Notes under the pieces: generated by a model
Seen by the model: the letters and a program-made list of their open reading frames with translations, nothing else
What the model was told of the DNA's origin: nothing
Databases searched by the model: none
From: Citricoccus sp. WCRC_4
Lineage (GTDB): Bacteria > Actinomycetota > Actinomycetes > Actinomycetales > Micrococcaceae
Reading direction: 5' to 3'
Length of the DNA stretch: 11,677 nt
Assembly: GCA_026645375.1 (NCBI GenBank)
Contig: JAPFFX010000351.1
Span: 1 to 11,677 of the forward strand
Shown here: positions 1-7,630 of the stretch, in pieces
Layout of the letters: each line of letters begins with the position of its first letter
How positions within the stretch are numbered: position 1 is the stretch's first letter
Made by a program: the position numbers and the translations under genes

Positions 1-1
1 C

Positions 2-1513
2 GGCACGCTGTCCGGCGGCGAGCGCCGCCGCGTCGCGCTCGCGCGGACGCTCCTCGACGGCCCGGAGCTGCTCCTGCTCGACGAGCCGACGAACCACCTC
101 GACGTCGAGGGCGTCGACTGGCTCGCGCGCCATCTCGCGGCGCGGCGCGGATCGCTGGTCGTCATCACCCACGACCGGTGGTTCCTCGACGCTGTCGTCA
201 GCGCGACGTGGGAGGTCTCCGACGCCGCCGTCCATCAGTACGAGGGCGGGTACGCCGCGTACGTCCTCGCGCGCGCCGAACGTGATCGCATGGCGTCCGT
301 TGTCGAAGGCAAGCGCCAGCAGCTGGTGAAGAAGGAACTGGCGTGGCTGCGTCGCGGCGCCCCGGCCCGCACCTCCAAGCCCAAGTTCCGCATCGAGGCG
401 GCGAACGCGGTGATCGCCGACGTGCCGGAACCCCGGGACTCCGTCTCGCTGGCCAAGATGGCCACCGCCCGGCTGGGCAAGGACGTCCTGGACCTCGAGT
501 CGGTCACCTACACGATCCCCGGCCCCGACGGCGGCGCGCCCGTCACCCTGTTCGATGATGTGACGCTGCGGCTGGCCCCCGGCGAGCGGGTGGGGATCGT
601 GGGCGTCAACGGTGCCGGCAAGTCGACCCTGATGCGCCTGCTCGACGGGCAGGTGCAGCCGGATTCCGGGCGGGTCAGGCGCGGCAAGACGGTGCAGACC
701 GCCATCCTCACCCAGGACGTCAGGGAGCTCGACGAGGTCTCCCACTTGCGGGTGGCCGAGGTGATGTCCCGGGAGGGCAACTCGTTCCAGGTCGGCGGCA
801 AGGACCTCTCCACCGGGCAGCTGCTGGAGCAATTGGGCTTCGGCACCTCGAGGCAGTGGACGCCCGTGGCCGAGCTCTCCGGCGGCGAGCGCCGCCGCCT
901 GCAGCTGTTGCGCCTCATGGTGGGGGAGCCGAACGTGCTGATGCTGGACGAGCCGACCAACGACCTCGACACGGACACCCTGGCGGCGGTGGAGGACATG
1001 CTCGACGGCTGGCCGGGCACCCTCGTGGTGGTCAGCCACGACCGGTACCTGCTCGAGCGCGTGACCGACCACCAGCTCGCCCTGCTCGGGGACGGCAAGG
1101 TGCGCGACCTGCCCGGGGGAGTGGACCAGTACCTGGCCCTGCGCAGGGACCAGGAGTCCGCGGGCGCGGGACGGTCCGGCGGGCTCCCGGGTGCCGGTGC
1201 CGGCGTCGGGGCCCCGGCCGCCGGCGGCGAGACGAGCTCGAGTGCCTCCGCCGGACCCGGGACGGCGGCCACGCAGTCCGGCCCGAGCGAGGCGGAGAAG
1301 CGGGCGGCCCGCAAGGAGGCCAGCCGGCTGGAGCGGCAGCTGGCGCGACTGGCCGAGGAGGAGTCCGAACTGCACGCCCGGATGGCGAGGCTGTCCGAGT
1401 CCGGGGACTTCGAGGCGCTCGCCGGTGCCAATGCCGACCTGCAGGAGCTTGCTGAGCGCAAGGAGCAGGCCGAACTCGCCTGGCTCGAGGCCGGGGAGGT
1501 CGCCGAGGGCTGA
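2..1513 (+). CDS. ABC-F family ATPase (Uup-like), 5' end missing
   Basis: This is the last 503 codons of a soluble two-cassette ABC protein; the frame is already open at base 2, so the first ATG inside (290) is not the start. The first cassette is visible from its signature LSGGE, followed by Walker B LLLLDEPTNHLD and the switch ITHDRWFL. A charged linker (ELAWLRRGAPARTSKPKFR) follows, of the type ABC-F proteins use to reach the ribosomal P-site tRNA. The second cassette has Walker A GVNGAGKST (about base 604), signature LSGGERRR (about 880), Walker B VLMLDEPTNDLD (about 937) and VSHDRYLL. A Gly/Ala/Ser-rich spacer then leads to a Glu/Arg/Leu coiled coil at the C terminus (about 1290-1500), a layout typical of Uup-type members. 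There are no membrane segments, so it is not a transporter. The likely role is ATP-dependent action on stalled or structured ribosomes; antibiotic protection is possible but not indicated. Confidence 0.93.
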   Translation, partial: GTLSGGERRRVALARTLLDGPELLLLDEPTNHLDVEGVDWLARHLAARRGSLVVITHDRWFLDAVVSATWEVSDAAVHQYEGGYAAYVLARAERDRMASVVEGKRQQLVKKELAWLRRGAPARTSKPKFRIEAANAVIADVPEPRDSVSLAKMATARLGKDVLDLESVTYTIPGPDGGAPVTLFDDVTLRLAPGERVGIVGVNGAGKSTLMRLLDGQVQPDSGRVRRGKTVQTAILTQDVRELDEVSHLRVAEVMSREGNSFQVGGKDLSTGQLLEQLGFGTSRQWTPVAELSGGERRRLQLLRLMVGEPNVLMLDEPTNDLDTDTLAAVEDMLDGWPGTLVVVSHDRYLLERVTDHQLALLGDGKVRDLPGGVDQYLALRRDQESAGAGRSGGLPGAGAGVGAPAAGGETSSSASAGPGTAATQSGPSEAEKRAARKEASRLERQLARLAEEESELHARMARLSESGDFEALAGANADLQELAERKEQAELAWLEAGEVAEG

Positions 1514-1538
1514 GGCGAGGGCTCGGCCCGGGACCCAC

Positions 1539-1567
1539 GGCGGCAGGCCTGGCCGCCCCGTTCCTTT
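1539..1567 (+). terminator. Hairpin terminator after the ABC-F gene
   Basis: A perfect 6-bp GGCGGC/GCCGCC stem (1539-1544 with 1552-1557) encloses a 7-base loop and is followed by the pyrimidine-rich, partly T-rich run CCGTTCCTTTCTC. It lies 25 bases after the ABC-F stop codon and before the tRNA. The T tract is interrupted, so efficiency is uncertain. Confidence 0.45.
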
Positions 1568-1619
1568 CTCGCCCGGTGAGGCGACTGTGGCAGAATGGGC
1601 TGCCGGCCCCGCTGGCCGA

Positions 1620-1691
1620 TCCGCCCTGGTGTAACGGCAGCACGCCGGCCTTTGGAGCCGTGCAGTATAGGTTCGAATCCTATGGGCGGAA
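1620..1691 (+). tRNA. trnQ: tRNA-Gln (anticodon TTG)
   Basis: This reads CAA (and by wobble CAG) codons for glutamine. The acceptor arm TCCGCCC (1620-1626) pairs with GGGCGGA (1684-1690), with discriminator A at 1691. The D stem GTG/CAC is at 1629-1631 and 1641-1643. The anticodon stem is 1645-1649 with 1657-1661, with a C/T mismatch at its outermost pair and anticodon TTG at 1652-1654. The T arm is ATAGG-TTCGAAT-CCTAT at 1667-1683. CCA is not encoded, as is usual in actinobacteria. A T at position 1 fits tRNA-Gln. It sits alone between the ABC-F gene and the regulator genes, and marks the edge between core-looking and accessory-looking DNA. Confidence 0.95.
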
Positions 1692-1756
1692 CCGTGATCC
1701 ATGCCGTGTCGCCAGGTCAGTGCCCGCTGCACACTATGGCCACTCCGTCAAGGGTT

Positions 1757-1774
1757 AAATCTAGGGGTTGATTT
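1757..1774. repeat. Short AT-rich inverted repeat, possible operator
   Basis: AAATC (1757-1761) and GATTT (1770-1774) are perfect inverted arms around an 8-base spacer, TAGGGGTT. The patch is noticeably A/T-rich compared with the surrounding DNA and lies about 160 bases before the regulator start. It could be a binding site for a regulator, perhaps the encoded LuxR-type proteins themselves. The arms are only 5 bp, so chance is a real alternative. Confidence 0.25.
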
Positions 1775-1807
1775 CGCCCTCCAGGCGTCTGCCCATGTCG
1801 TCAGGGC

Positions 1808-1836
1808 TTCCCCCGCACCGAGGTGCTCCCTAGGAT
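1808..1836 (+). promoter_or_regulatory. Possible sigma-70-type promoter for the regulator pair
   Basis: TTCCCC (1808-1813) and TAGGAT (1831-1836) are spaced by 17 bases. The -10 matches TATAAT at four of six positions and keeps the key TA....T bases; the -35 is weak. Transcription from it would start near 1843 and give a leader of about 90 bases before the ATG at 1935. The -10 is embedded in CCTAGGATC (1829-1837), whose reverse complement recurs at 7522-7530. Confidence 0.3.
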
Positions 1837-1934
1837 CTGTGACGAAAGCCACCTGTCAAGGTCGTGACGCATCCCCGCGATCATGTCCGGAATCCCCCCT
1901 TCCGGAGGCGGTCCAGAACAGAGGGCAGTCCAGT

Positions 1935-4697
1935 ATGTACACGTCTCATCGGTCCCATTCACCACAACGCTCACTCCAGGCTCCCCGGCCCCGCCTTCCG
2001 ATGCCGGACCAGGCCCTGTCGGCCGAGCCCGTCCCCACGCAGACGCGTGCCGTCCCATCAGCACCGCTGACGGCGCCGCCGGTCGCCTCACTGGGCGCAG
2101 CACCGCCGGTCCAGCCGCCGGTGTCCCAGCGACCGCGCCTGGCGCAGCAGCCCGGCGTCGCCTGGCTGGGCTCCGGCACCGACGGCCGGTGGATGGAGTC
2201 CCCTCAGGAGGCCAGCACGGCGCTGGGCAGGATCCTCTCCGGTGACGGTCGGCGCGGTGCCGTCCTGATCGGTGAGGCCGGTGACCGGCGGGAGACCATC
2301 GAGACGGCACTCGCCGCACTCCCGCCCGAGCGGTCCGTCTACCGCCTGCACGGGAGTGCGTTCGCGGCCGCCACCCCGTACGGGGCCCTGGCCATCCTGC
2401 TGTCCGGGCTGGACCGGACTCCGCCCTCGTCGCTGCACGGCATGCTGCGCACCCTCTCGGGCTTCCTGCGCCCGGACGGGTCGGCACCTGCCGTCGTCAT
2501 CGTGTCCCAGCCGGACCAGATCGATGCCGGCACCATCACGGTGCTGTCCCAGCTGGCCCAGGTCGACAGCATCTGCCTGGTGGTCCACTGTGAGCGGTTG
2601 ACCGACGTCCCCGTCGACCTGGTGTCGCTGCTGCGCGCGGGCCTCGTGGCCGGGATCACGGTCCGGCCGTTGACGCCCACGGCCGGTGAGAGGCTGATCG
2701 AGGACGTGCTCGACGGCCCGGTGTCCCGGTTCGCGGCCACCGTGCTGTGGCGCCACAGCGGTGGTTCGGTCAGCCGCCTGCGCCAGCTCGCGAGTGACTG
2801 CGTGGCCAGCGGCAAGCTGAAGCGTGCCGAGGACGGCTGGATCATGGTGTCCGGTGCCCTGCCGAGGATGGACCCCACCGGTCTCCTGGCCACCTCACTG
2901 CGGCACCTGCCCGTTCGCCAGCGCTCCCTGCTGGAGATGCTGGCCGTCTGTGGGCCCATGCCCGTCAGCGACCTCATCCACATCGGCTTCGCGCACGAAC
3001 TGGACGCGTTGCAGGACGGGGGCGCGCTGGAGATCCGCAGTGACCAGTCCGGCCGGATCGCCCGGCTGGACTCCGTGCAGTCGGCGGAGACCCTGGCCGC
3101 GATCGAGCCGGACCGCCGCCGCGAACTGGCCGGCATGCTGCAGACCCTTGATCCCGGGTACCACAGCGTGCTGCGGGCCGCCAACGAACTGATCATGCTC
3201 GGTGACGTCCAGGGCGCGGTGTCCCTCTTCGTGGAATCGGGATGGCATACGGCGTCGAACCCCGGGCCGGCAGGGGAGTCCGCCTGGACACACCTGGCCT
3301 GGGCGGAGTGCTGTGCCCGGATCACCGTGGGTGACCTGGACGGTGCGGAGGCCGTGCTGACGCGGGCGCCGGTCGCGGATTCCGCGTCCCTGAGCGTGCT
3401 GGCGGCCAGCGTGGCCGTGGCGCGAGGAGACGTCCGCGAGGCTCACGCCCGGTTGGACCAGGTCCCTGCGGAGCACCTGCCCGAGCTGCTGGCTCCGCGG
3501 GGCTCGGACGTCACCGGTGAGTCCGTCCGCTGCCGTGCCCAGGCCCTGCGGGCCGAGGCCCTGGCCCTGGGTGATGACCAGGACGGGGCCCTGCGCCTGC
3601 TGGACCGGCTGGACGCGGAGCTCACCCGCTTCCACTCCGCCGGGATCATCGACGACGTGCTGAGTCCCGCGGACCGCTCCGTCCTGGCGCAGTCGATGCT
3701 GAACGTCCTGCTCGCCTGCGGACAGCTGGACCGGTGCCGCGACCTCGCCGAGACGGTCATCGACGGTCATCACGGGAACCCGCAGTCCGCACAGTACGCG
3801 GAACTGGTCCTGACTGCGGTCGATGCCATGACCGGAGACCGCGAGCCGGCGTACCGCCGGGCCGCGGGCCTGGTGGCCCAGCTGGAGGCCATGGGCAATC
3901 CGCACGAGCTCCAGGCGGCCAGGGCCCTGCTGGTCTTCTGCGGTGACGGTGCCGACGGTGGCACGGACGCCCGGGCCTCGGAGGTCTTCCAGACGCTCGT
4001 GGACAGCCAGGCCGGGCAGCTGGCGGGCCAGCCCCTGGGCCGGCTCGGCTGGGTGACCGAACTGCTCCTGGCCCAGTCCACGGCGCGGATCCACTCACCC
4101 GAGGCGAGCCTCGCCCGGATCGCCGCACTGGCCGACCGGGCTGCCGAGGCCGGCCTGTACGCCGTCGAGTTCTCAGCCCTGGCGATCGCCTTCCAGTCCG
4201 GGGACGTCCGGCTCGCCCCCCGGCTGGCCCAGGCGGCCGCTCGTACCCAGACTGCCGCCTCGGCACCCAACCTGCTCCTGGCCCGGTCCGTCCTCGAGGA
4301 TGACGAGGAACTGCTCGTGCGGGCCCTCGAGGCGCTGGTGGAAGCCGGGTGCGCCTCGTTCGTCGAACAGGTGGACTCGCCACTGCTGAAGGGCCTGTCG
4401 CCGCAGGTGCTGCGGCGGATCGCCGACGCCGCCCCGTCGCGGCGGGCGAAGAACGGGCCGGCGGACGACGCCGGCACCGACCCCGAGTGGATGGGCCAGC
4501 TGACCCGACGCGAACGGGAGATCGCCCGGCTCGTCGTCGACGGCAAGACGAACGCGGTGATCGCCCGCATCACGGGGATCTCCATCCGCACCGTCGAGGG
4601 GCACCTGTACCAGATCTACGCCAAGCTGCAGGTCCGGGGCCGGGCGGACCTGACCCGTCTTGCCGCCGCCCAGGCCCAGTTGCAGGCGGGCCGATGA
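1935..4697 (+). CDS. LuxR-type LAL regulator with degenerate ATPase domain
   Basis: A 920-aa regulator of the large ATP-binding LuxR (LAL) architecture. Residues 1-75 are a Pro/Ala-rich, probably disordered tail. An AAA/STAND-like NTPase region follows (about 80-330), then a long helical, TPR-like middle, and a LuxR-type HTH at about 856-910 (LTRREREIARLV, then ISIRTVEGHLYQIYAKL). Nucleotide binding looks lost: the Walker A position (113-120) reads GEAGDRRE, without the Gly-Lys-Ser/Thr end, and the Walker B region reads VVIVSQPDQID, without the paired acidic residues. The ATG at 1935 is preferred because GAGGG precedes it by 9 bases; the frame extends upstream to 1701 beside the tRNA, without support. 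The stop overlaps the next regulator by ATGA, implying coupled, similar-level synthesis. I infer that it pairs with that ATP-binding partner. The target genes and ligand are unknown. Confidence 0.88.
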   Translation: MYTSHRSHSPQRSLQAPRPRLPMPDQALSAEPVPTQTRAVPSAPLTAPPVASLGAAPPVQPPVSQRPRLAQQPGVAWLGSGTDGRWMESPQEASTALGRILSGDGRRGAVLIGEAGDRRETIETALAALPPERSVYRLHGSAFAAATPYGALAILLSGLDRTPPSSLHGMLRTLSGFLRPDGSAPAVVIVSQPDQIDAGTITVLSQLAQVDSICLVVHCERLTDVPVDLVSLLRAGLVAGITVRPLTPTAGERLIEDVLDGPVSRFAATVLWRHSGGSVSRLRQLASDCVASGKLKRAEDGWIMVSGALPRMDPTGLLATSLRHLPVRQRSLLEMLAVCGPMPVSDLIHIGFAHELDALQDGGALEIRSDQSGRIARLDSVQSAETLAAIEPDRRRELAGMLQTLDPGYHSVLRAANELIMLGDVQGAVSLFVESGWHTASNPGPAGESAWTHLAWAECCARITVGDLDGAEAVLTRAPVADSASLSVLAASVAVARGDVREAHARLDQVPAEHLPELLAPRGSDVTGESVRCRAQALRAEALALGDDQDGALRLLDRLDAELTRFHSAGIIDDVLSPADRSVLAQSMLNVLLACGQLDRCRDLAETVIDGHHGNPQSAQYAELVLTAVDAMTGDREPAYRRAAGLVAQLEAMGNPHELQAARALLVFCGDGADGGTDARASEVFQTLVDSQAGQLAGQPLGRLGWVTELLLAQSTARIHSPEASLARIAALADRAAEAGLYAVEFSALAIAFQSGDVRLAPRLAQAAARTQTAASAPNLLLARSVLEDDEELLVRALEALVEAGCASFVEQVDSPLLKGLSPQVLRRIADAAPSRRAKNGPADDAGTDPEWMGQLTRREREIARLVVDGKTNAVIARITGISIRTVEGHLYQIYAKLQVRGRADLTRLAAAQAQLQAGR

Positions 4698-7351
4698 GCG
4701 AGCAGACCACGGGGCTGCGCCCCCAGCGCGCGTGGATCCCCGCCGATTCCCCTCAGCTCACGACCCTCGTCGAGGACCTGCTCGGGGCCGACCGGGCCGG
4801 CGCCGTGATCCTGGGCGGTCCCGGCACGGGGAAGTCCTCGCTCGTCCAGGCCGCCCTGGAGGTCTCCGGCCTGGCGGAGAACGTGCACACCGTCCAGTGC
4901 ACCCCGTCGCTGCGGGAGATACCGTACGGGGCGCTGGTTCCCCTGCTGACAGCCCTGGACGAGCTCAACACGCCCGTGGGCGTGTTGCGCGCGCTCCAGC
5001 AGCTGGGCACCAATCCGGTGATCGTCGTGGTGGACGTCCAGTACCTGGACGCCGCCAGTGCCTTCGTCCTGGCCCAACTGGTCCAGAACCGTGCAGCCAC
5101 CCTGCTGGCCAGCGGCACCGGGCTGCTCGGCAGGGAATCCGGGATCGCGGCACTGTCCGACACCGGCATGCTCCGCACCGTCCACCTGGGACCCGGTGAC
5201 CCGGAGCAGGTGCGTCGACAGTGCGAGCAGACGCTCGGCGGCGCCCTGACGCAGGGGGCGGCGCGCACCATCCATGGGATGACCGGGGGAAACCCCCGGT
5301 TGGTCCAGGCCTTCCTGGAGTCGGCCCTGCACCAGGGGGTGCTGGTCCAGGCCAAGGGTGGATCGGTCCTGCCGGGCCGCGCCGTGCCCTGGGTCCTGCT
5401 CCGTCCGGCCCCGGACCCCGATGCCTGGCTCGTGGACACGGTGGAGTCCATGCAGGCCTCGCTCCTACCGGGCGAGCGGGAGTGCCTGGACCTGCTGGCC
5501 CTGGCCGGGGTGGCCTCACGGGCCCACCTGCGTGCGGTGAGTGGGGACCACGTCCAGGACCTTCTCGAGAACGGTTTCCTCCGGGACGCCGGTGCCGACG
5601 CCGTCACCCTGTCCGCCGTCCTGCACGCCGAGGTGCTGCGGTCGTGCATCCCTCCGGGGCGCAGCGTGGACCTGTTCTCCCGCTGGCTGGCCGTGGGCGG
5701 TTCCATCCACGAGCGACCCACCGCGCGCGCCGTCCTGTGGGCCCTGGAGTGCGGGCATCCCGTGGAGCTGGGGGACATCATCGACGCCGGTTACCGGGCG
5801 TTGGGGACCAAGGACTGGCCGACCGCGCGTGCCCTGGCCCCGTTCCTGGCCGGGCGAGAGGATCCGCGTGCGGACCTCCTGGTGGCCGAACTCATGCTGG
5901 TGGGCGGTCGGACGGGGACGGCCCGGGCGGAACTGGAGGAACTGGCGGCCCGGTCCGATGACCCGGACTACCGGATCGAGGTCTACGGGCTGCTGGCCCT
6001 GGACCTCGTGCGCAACGGGCAGGCGCCCCACGCCTGGGCTGCCCTGCCGCAGGCGCTCGCCGGGGTACGGACCCGCATGACCACCGAGCCCGCGCTTCCC
6101 GAACCCCTACGGGACATGATCAACCTGCTGCTGGACCCGGGCGTGGACGACCGGCGCGGGGAACTGCTGGAGCAGTCCCGGCAGCTGATCGACGATCCCG
6201 GCACCGACTCCGGTACCCGGGCCATCCTGCTCCTGCTGCAGTCAGACCTGCTGGGCCTGGCCGGACAGGCCGCGGAGGCCATCGAGGTGGCCCGAGCGGC
6301 CCATGAGCTGGCCGTCAGCACGCCGCAGTTCTCGGCCAGGTTCGGTATCTACGCCCTGGTCAACCTGGTCCTGAACCTGACGACGGCCGGCGAACTCGAC
6401 GAGGCCCGACGGGTCCTGGACACCCAGGACCGACTGGGTCCGCGTCAATGGCATCAGCGCTCCGCCACCGTGCTCGCGCTGCGGGCCATGGTGGACCTGG
6501 TCCACGGGGGTACCGCGGAATCGGTCTCCACGCTGCACGACGCCGTGGTGGACCTGCGTCGCTACGACCCGGCGCAGTTGCTGCCGTGGGCCGAGGCCAC
6601 GCTCACCCCACACCGGGTAGCGCTGTCCCCGACGCCGGTCGACATCGGCGCCGACGTGCGGGCGCGGCAACCGCAGCGGGGCTCCCGGGGCCGTTGGCTG
6701 CTGGCCCTGGCCCTGTTCAGCATCGCCGAGGACCGCGTGAAGACCCTGACGGACGACCACCGGCCCTTGTGGCGTCAGATCCTCGAGGACCCCCGGCTCG
6801 ACAGCGACCCCGTGGTGCGTCGCGAGATCCTGTTCACCCTGCTGGCCCTGCGTCCCCCGCAGACCGAGGACGACGGCGTGATGTCACGGCTGCACGGCAT
6901 CTGCTCCGGCCTGGACGGACGCCGGTCCAGGGCGCTCACGCGGGTCCTCGACCCGGCACTGGACCATGACCCGCGAGGGCTGGCCACGGTGGCCGAGCAC
7001 ACGGCGTCCTCGGGGGAGATCCTCCCGGCAGCGATCGCCTGGTCCCGGTTGGTCCTGCTGCACCACGGGGCCGGGGACCTGCGGCGGCGCGGTGAGGCCC
7101 TGCGGAGGCTGAAGAGGCTCCAGGTGTCCACCGGCCTGCAGTTCCCGCCCTTCGTGACCGGTGCCCTGGCCCTGGGGGAGCTGACCGCCCGCGAGCAGGA
7201 GATCGTGGACCTGGCTGCCGCCGGCATGAGCAATGCCGAGGTGGCGGAGAAGCTGTTCGTCTCCCAGCGGACCGTGGAGGGCCATCTCTACCGGGTGTTC
7301 ACCAAGCTCGGCATCACGGAACGCTCCGAGCTGCGCGACCTGCCGGTCTGA
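4694..7351 (+). CDS. LuxR-type LAL regulator with intact Walker A
   Basis: An 885-aa regulator with the same layout as its upstream neighbour. The N-terminal NTPase domain carries a perfect P-loop, GGPGTGKSS (residues 41-49, Lys47). The Walker B strand PVIVVVDVQYLD keeps one Asp but has Val where LAL proteins usually have the first of two Asp. A long helical region with repeated Ala/Leu/Arg helices follows, then a C-terminal LuxR HTH at about 830-885 (LTAREQEIVDLAAAG, SQRTVEGHLYRVFTKL). The start at 4694 overlaps the previous stop as ATGA; the frame extends upstream to 4349 only inside the neighbour's coding sequence, so that is rejected. Family knowledge: LAL regulators bind ATP and often an inducer, and activate catabolic, antibiotic or polysaccharide genes. 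Inferred targets here are its own operon and the sugar genes after 7600. Confidence 0.9.
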   Translation: MSEQTTGLRPQRAWIPADSPQLTTLVEDLLGADRAGAVILGGPGTGKSSLVQAALEVSGLAENVHTVQCTPSLREIPYGALVPLLTALDELNTPVGVLRALQQLGTNPVIVVVDVQYLDAASAFVLAQLVQNRAATLLASGTGLLGRESGIAALSDTGMLRTVHLGPGDPEQVRRQCEQTLGGALTQGAARTIHGMTGGNPRLVQAFLESALHQGVLVQAKGGSVLPGRAVPWVLLRPAPDPDAWLVDTVESMQASLLPGERECLDLLALAGVASRAHLRAVSGDHVQDLLENGFLRDAGADAVTLSAVLHAEVLRSCIPPGRSVDLFSRWLAVGGSIHERPTARAVLWALECGHPVELGDIIDAGYRALGTKDWPTARALAPFLAGREDPRADLLVAELMLVGGRTGTARAELEELAARSDDPDYRIEVYGLLALDLVRNGQAPHAWAALPQALAGVRTRMTTEPALPEPLRDMINLLLDPGVDDRRGELLEQSRQLIDDPGTDSGTRAILLLLQSDLLGLAGQAAEAIEVARAAHELAVSTPQFSARFGIYALVNLVLNLTTAGELDEARRVLDTQDRLGPRQWHQRSATVLALRAMVDLVHGGTAESVSTLHDAVVDLRRYDPAQLLPWAEATLTPHRVALSPTPVDIGADVRARQPQRGSRGRWLLALALFSIAEDRVKTLTDDHRPLWRQILEDPRLDSDPVVRREILFTLLALRPPQTEDDGVMSRLHGICSGLDGRRSRALTRVLDPALDHDPRGLATVAEHTASSGEILPAAIAWSRLVLLHHGAGDLRRRGEALRRLKRLQVSTGLQFPPFVTGALALGELTAREQEIVDLAAAGMSNAEVAEKLFVSQRTVEGHLYRVFTKLGITERSELRDLPV

Positions 7352-7372
7352 TTCCCGCGCCGGCTCACCACC

Positions 7373-7419
7373 ACCGCCCGCGGGTGCCATCGGGCTGCGC
7401 CCCTGCCCCCGCGGGCGGT
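7373..7419 (+). terminator. Strong inverted repeat ending the regulator operon
   Basis: ACCGCCCGCGGG (7373-7384) and CCCGCGGGCGGT (7408-7419) are a perfect 12-bp inverted repeat around a 23-base loop. The loop contains a further small GGGC/GCCC hairpin. It starts 21 bases after the second regulator's stop. No T tract follows, so it would be an I-shaped, actinobacterial-style terminator or an RNA-stabilising structure. Given its symmetry, a protein-binding site is also possible. Confidence 0.5.
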
Positions 7420-7521
7420 CGACGCGTCCCGGTGAGTGACCGTAGCGAGAAGCCGGGGTCCGAGCACGTGCTCCCGAGGGGGTTTTCGAGTACCGGCCCA
7501 CGGATGCGGCGGGCAGGGGCC

Positions 7522-7530
7522 GATCCTAGG
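7522..7530. repeat. GATCCTAGG, inverted copy of a 9-mer at 1829-1837
   Basis: The 9-mer GATCCTAGG here is the exact reverse complement of CCTAGGATC at 1829-1837, which overlaps the proposed -10 of the regulator promoter. Both lie in non-coding DNA upstream of a transcription unit (regulator pair, sugar operon) and share the palindrome CCTAGG. This could be a shared operator or a coincidence. Confidence 0.2.
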
Positions 7531-7630
7531 CTCAAGGGGAAGCTAGAGGCCGTCACCCCCGGCGGCCTCCCCGGCCGGTCGTGCTTCATGCTCATGGGCA
7601 GACCGTCCCCTCACCCCCGTGGGAGTCCAA

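Larger units (their letters stand above)
1692..1934 (+). other. Gap between tRNA-Gln and the first regulator gene
   Basis: This 243-base stretch has no convincing coding potential; the in-frame extension of the regulator back to 1701 begins directly beside the tRNA and shows no family resemblance. It holds an AT-rich patch with a short inverted repeat (1757-1774), a possible promoter (1808-1836) and a leader of about 90 bases. A purine-rich GAGGG at 1921-1925 lies 9 bases before the ATG at 1935 and is the likely ribosome binding site. No copy of the tRNA 3' end is seen here. Confidence 0.6.
7352..7630 (+). other. Gap after the regulator pair: stem-loops, no clear gene
   Basis: This 279-base stretch between the second regulator and the small ORFs holds the 12-bp inverted repeat at 7373-7419, the palindromic CCTAGG core at 7525-7530 and a 7-bp hairpin GAGGCCG/CGGCCTC (7546-7552 with 7563-7569) with a 10-base loop. 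I could not find a convincing -35/-10 pair. An open frame at 7384-7671 has no recognisable motif and no ribosome binding site, and I do not believe it is a gene. Confidence 0.5.

Noticed and set aside
1576..1596. CAGAAT (1591-1596) as the -10 of a tRNA promoter
   Set aside because: The hexamer is tolerable and well placed before the tRNA, but no acceptable -35 lies 16-18 bases upstream, so I do not list it.
1672..1690. Attachment-site repeat of the tRNA 3' end
   Set aside because: I looked for a second copy of the T-arm/acceptor sequence in the window and saw none; there is also no integrase or transposase gene.
1701..1934. Upstream extension of the first regulator to an ATG at 1701
   Set aside because: It starts 10 bases after the tRNA, has no ribosome site and no coding-like sequence; the ATG at 1935 has a GAGGG site.
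2895..4094. A 399-codon minus-strand frame opposite the first regulator
   Set aside because: Shadow of the LAL gene; Gly/Arg/Gln-rich translation with no recognisable domain.
4349..4693. Upstream extension of the second regulator to an ATG at 4349
   Set aside because: It lies entirely in another frame of the first regulator's HTH region and is Arg/Gly-rich. The ATGA overlap at 4694 is the natural start.
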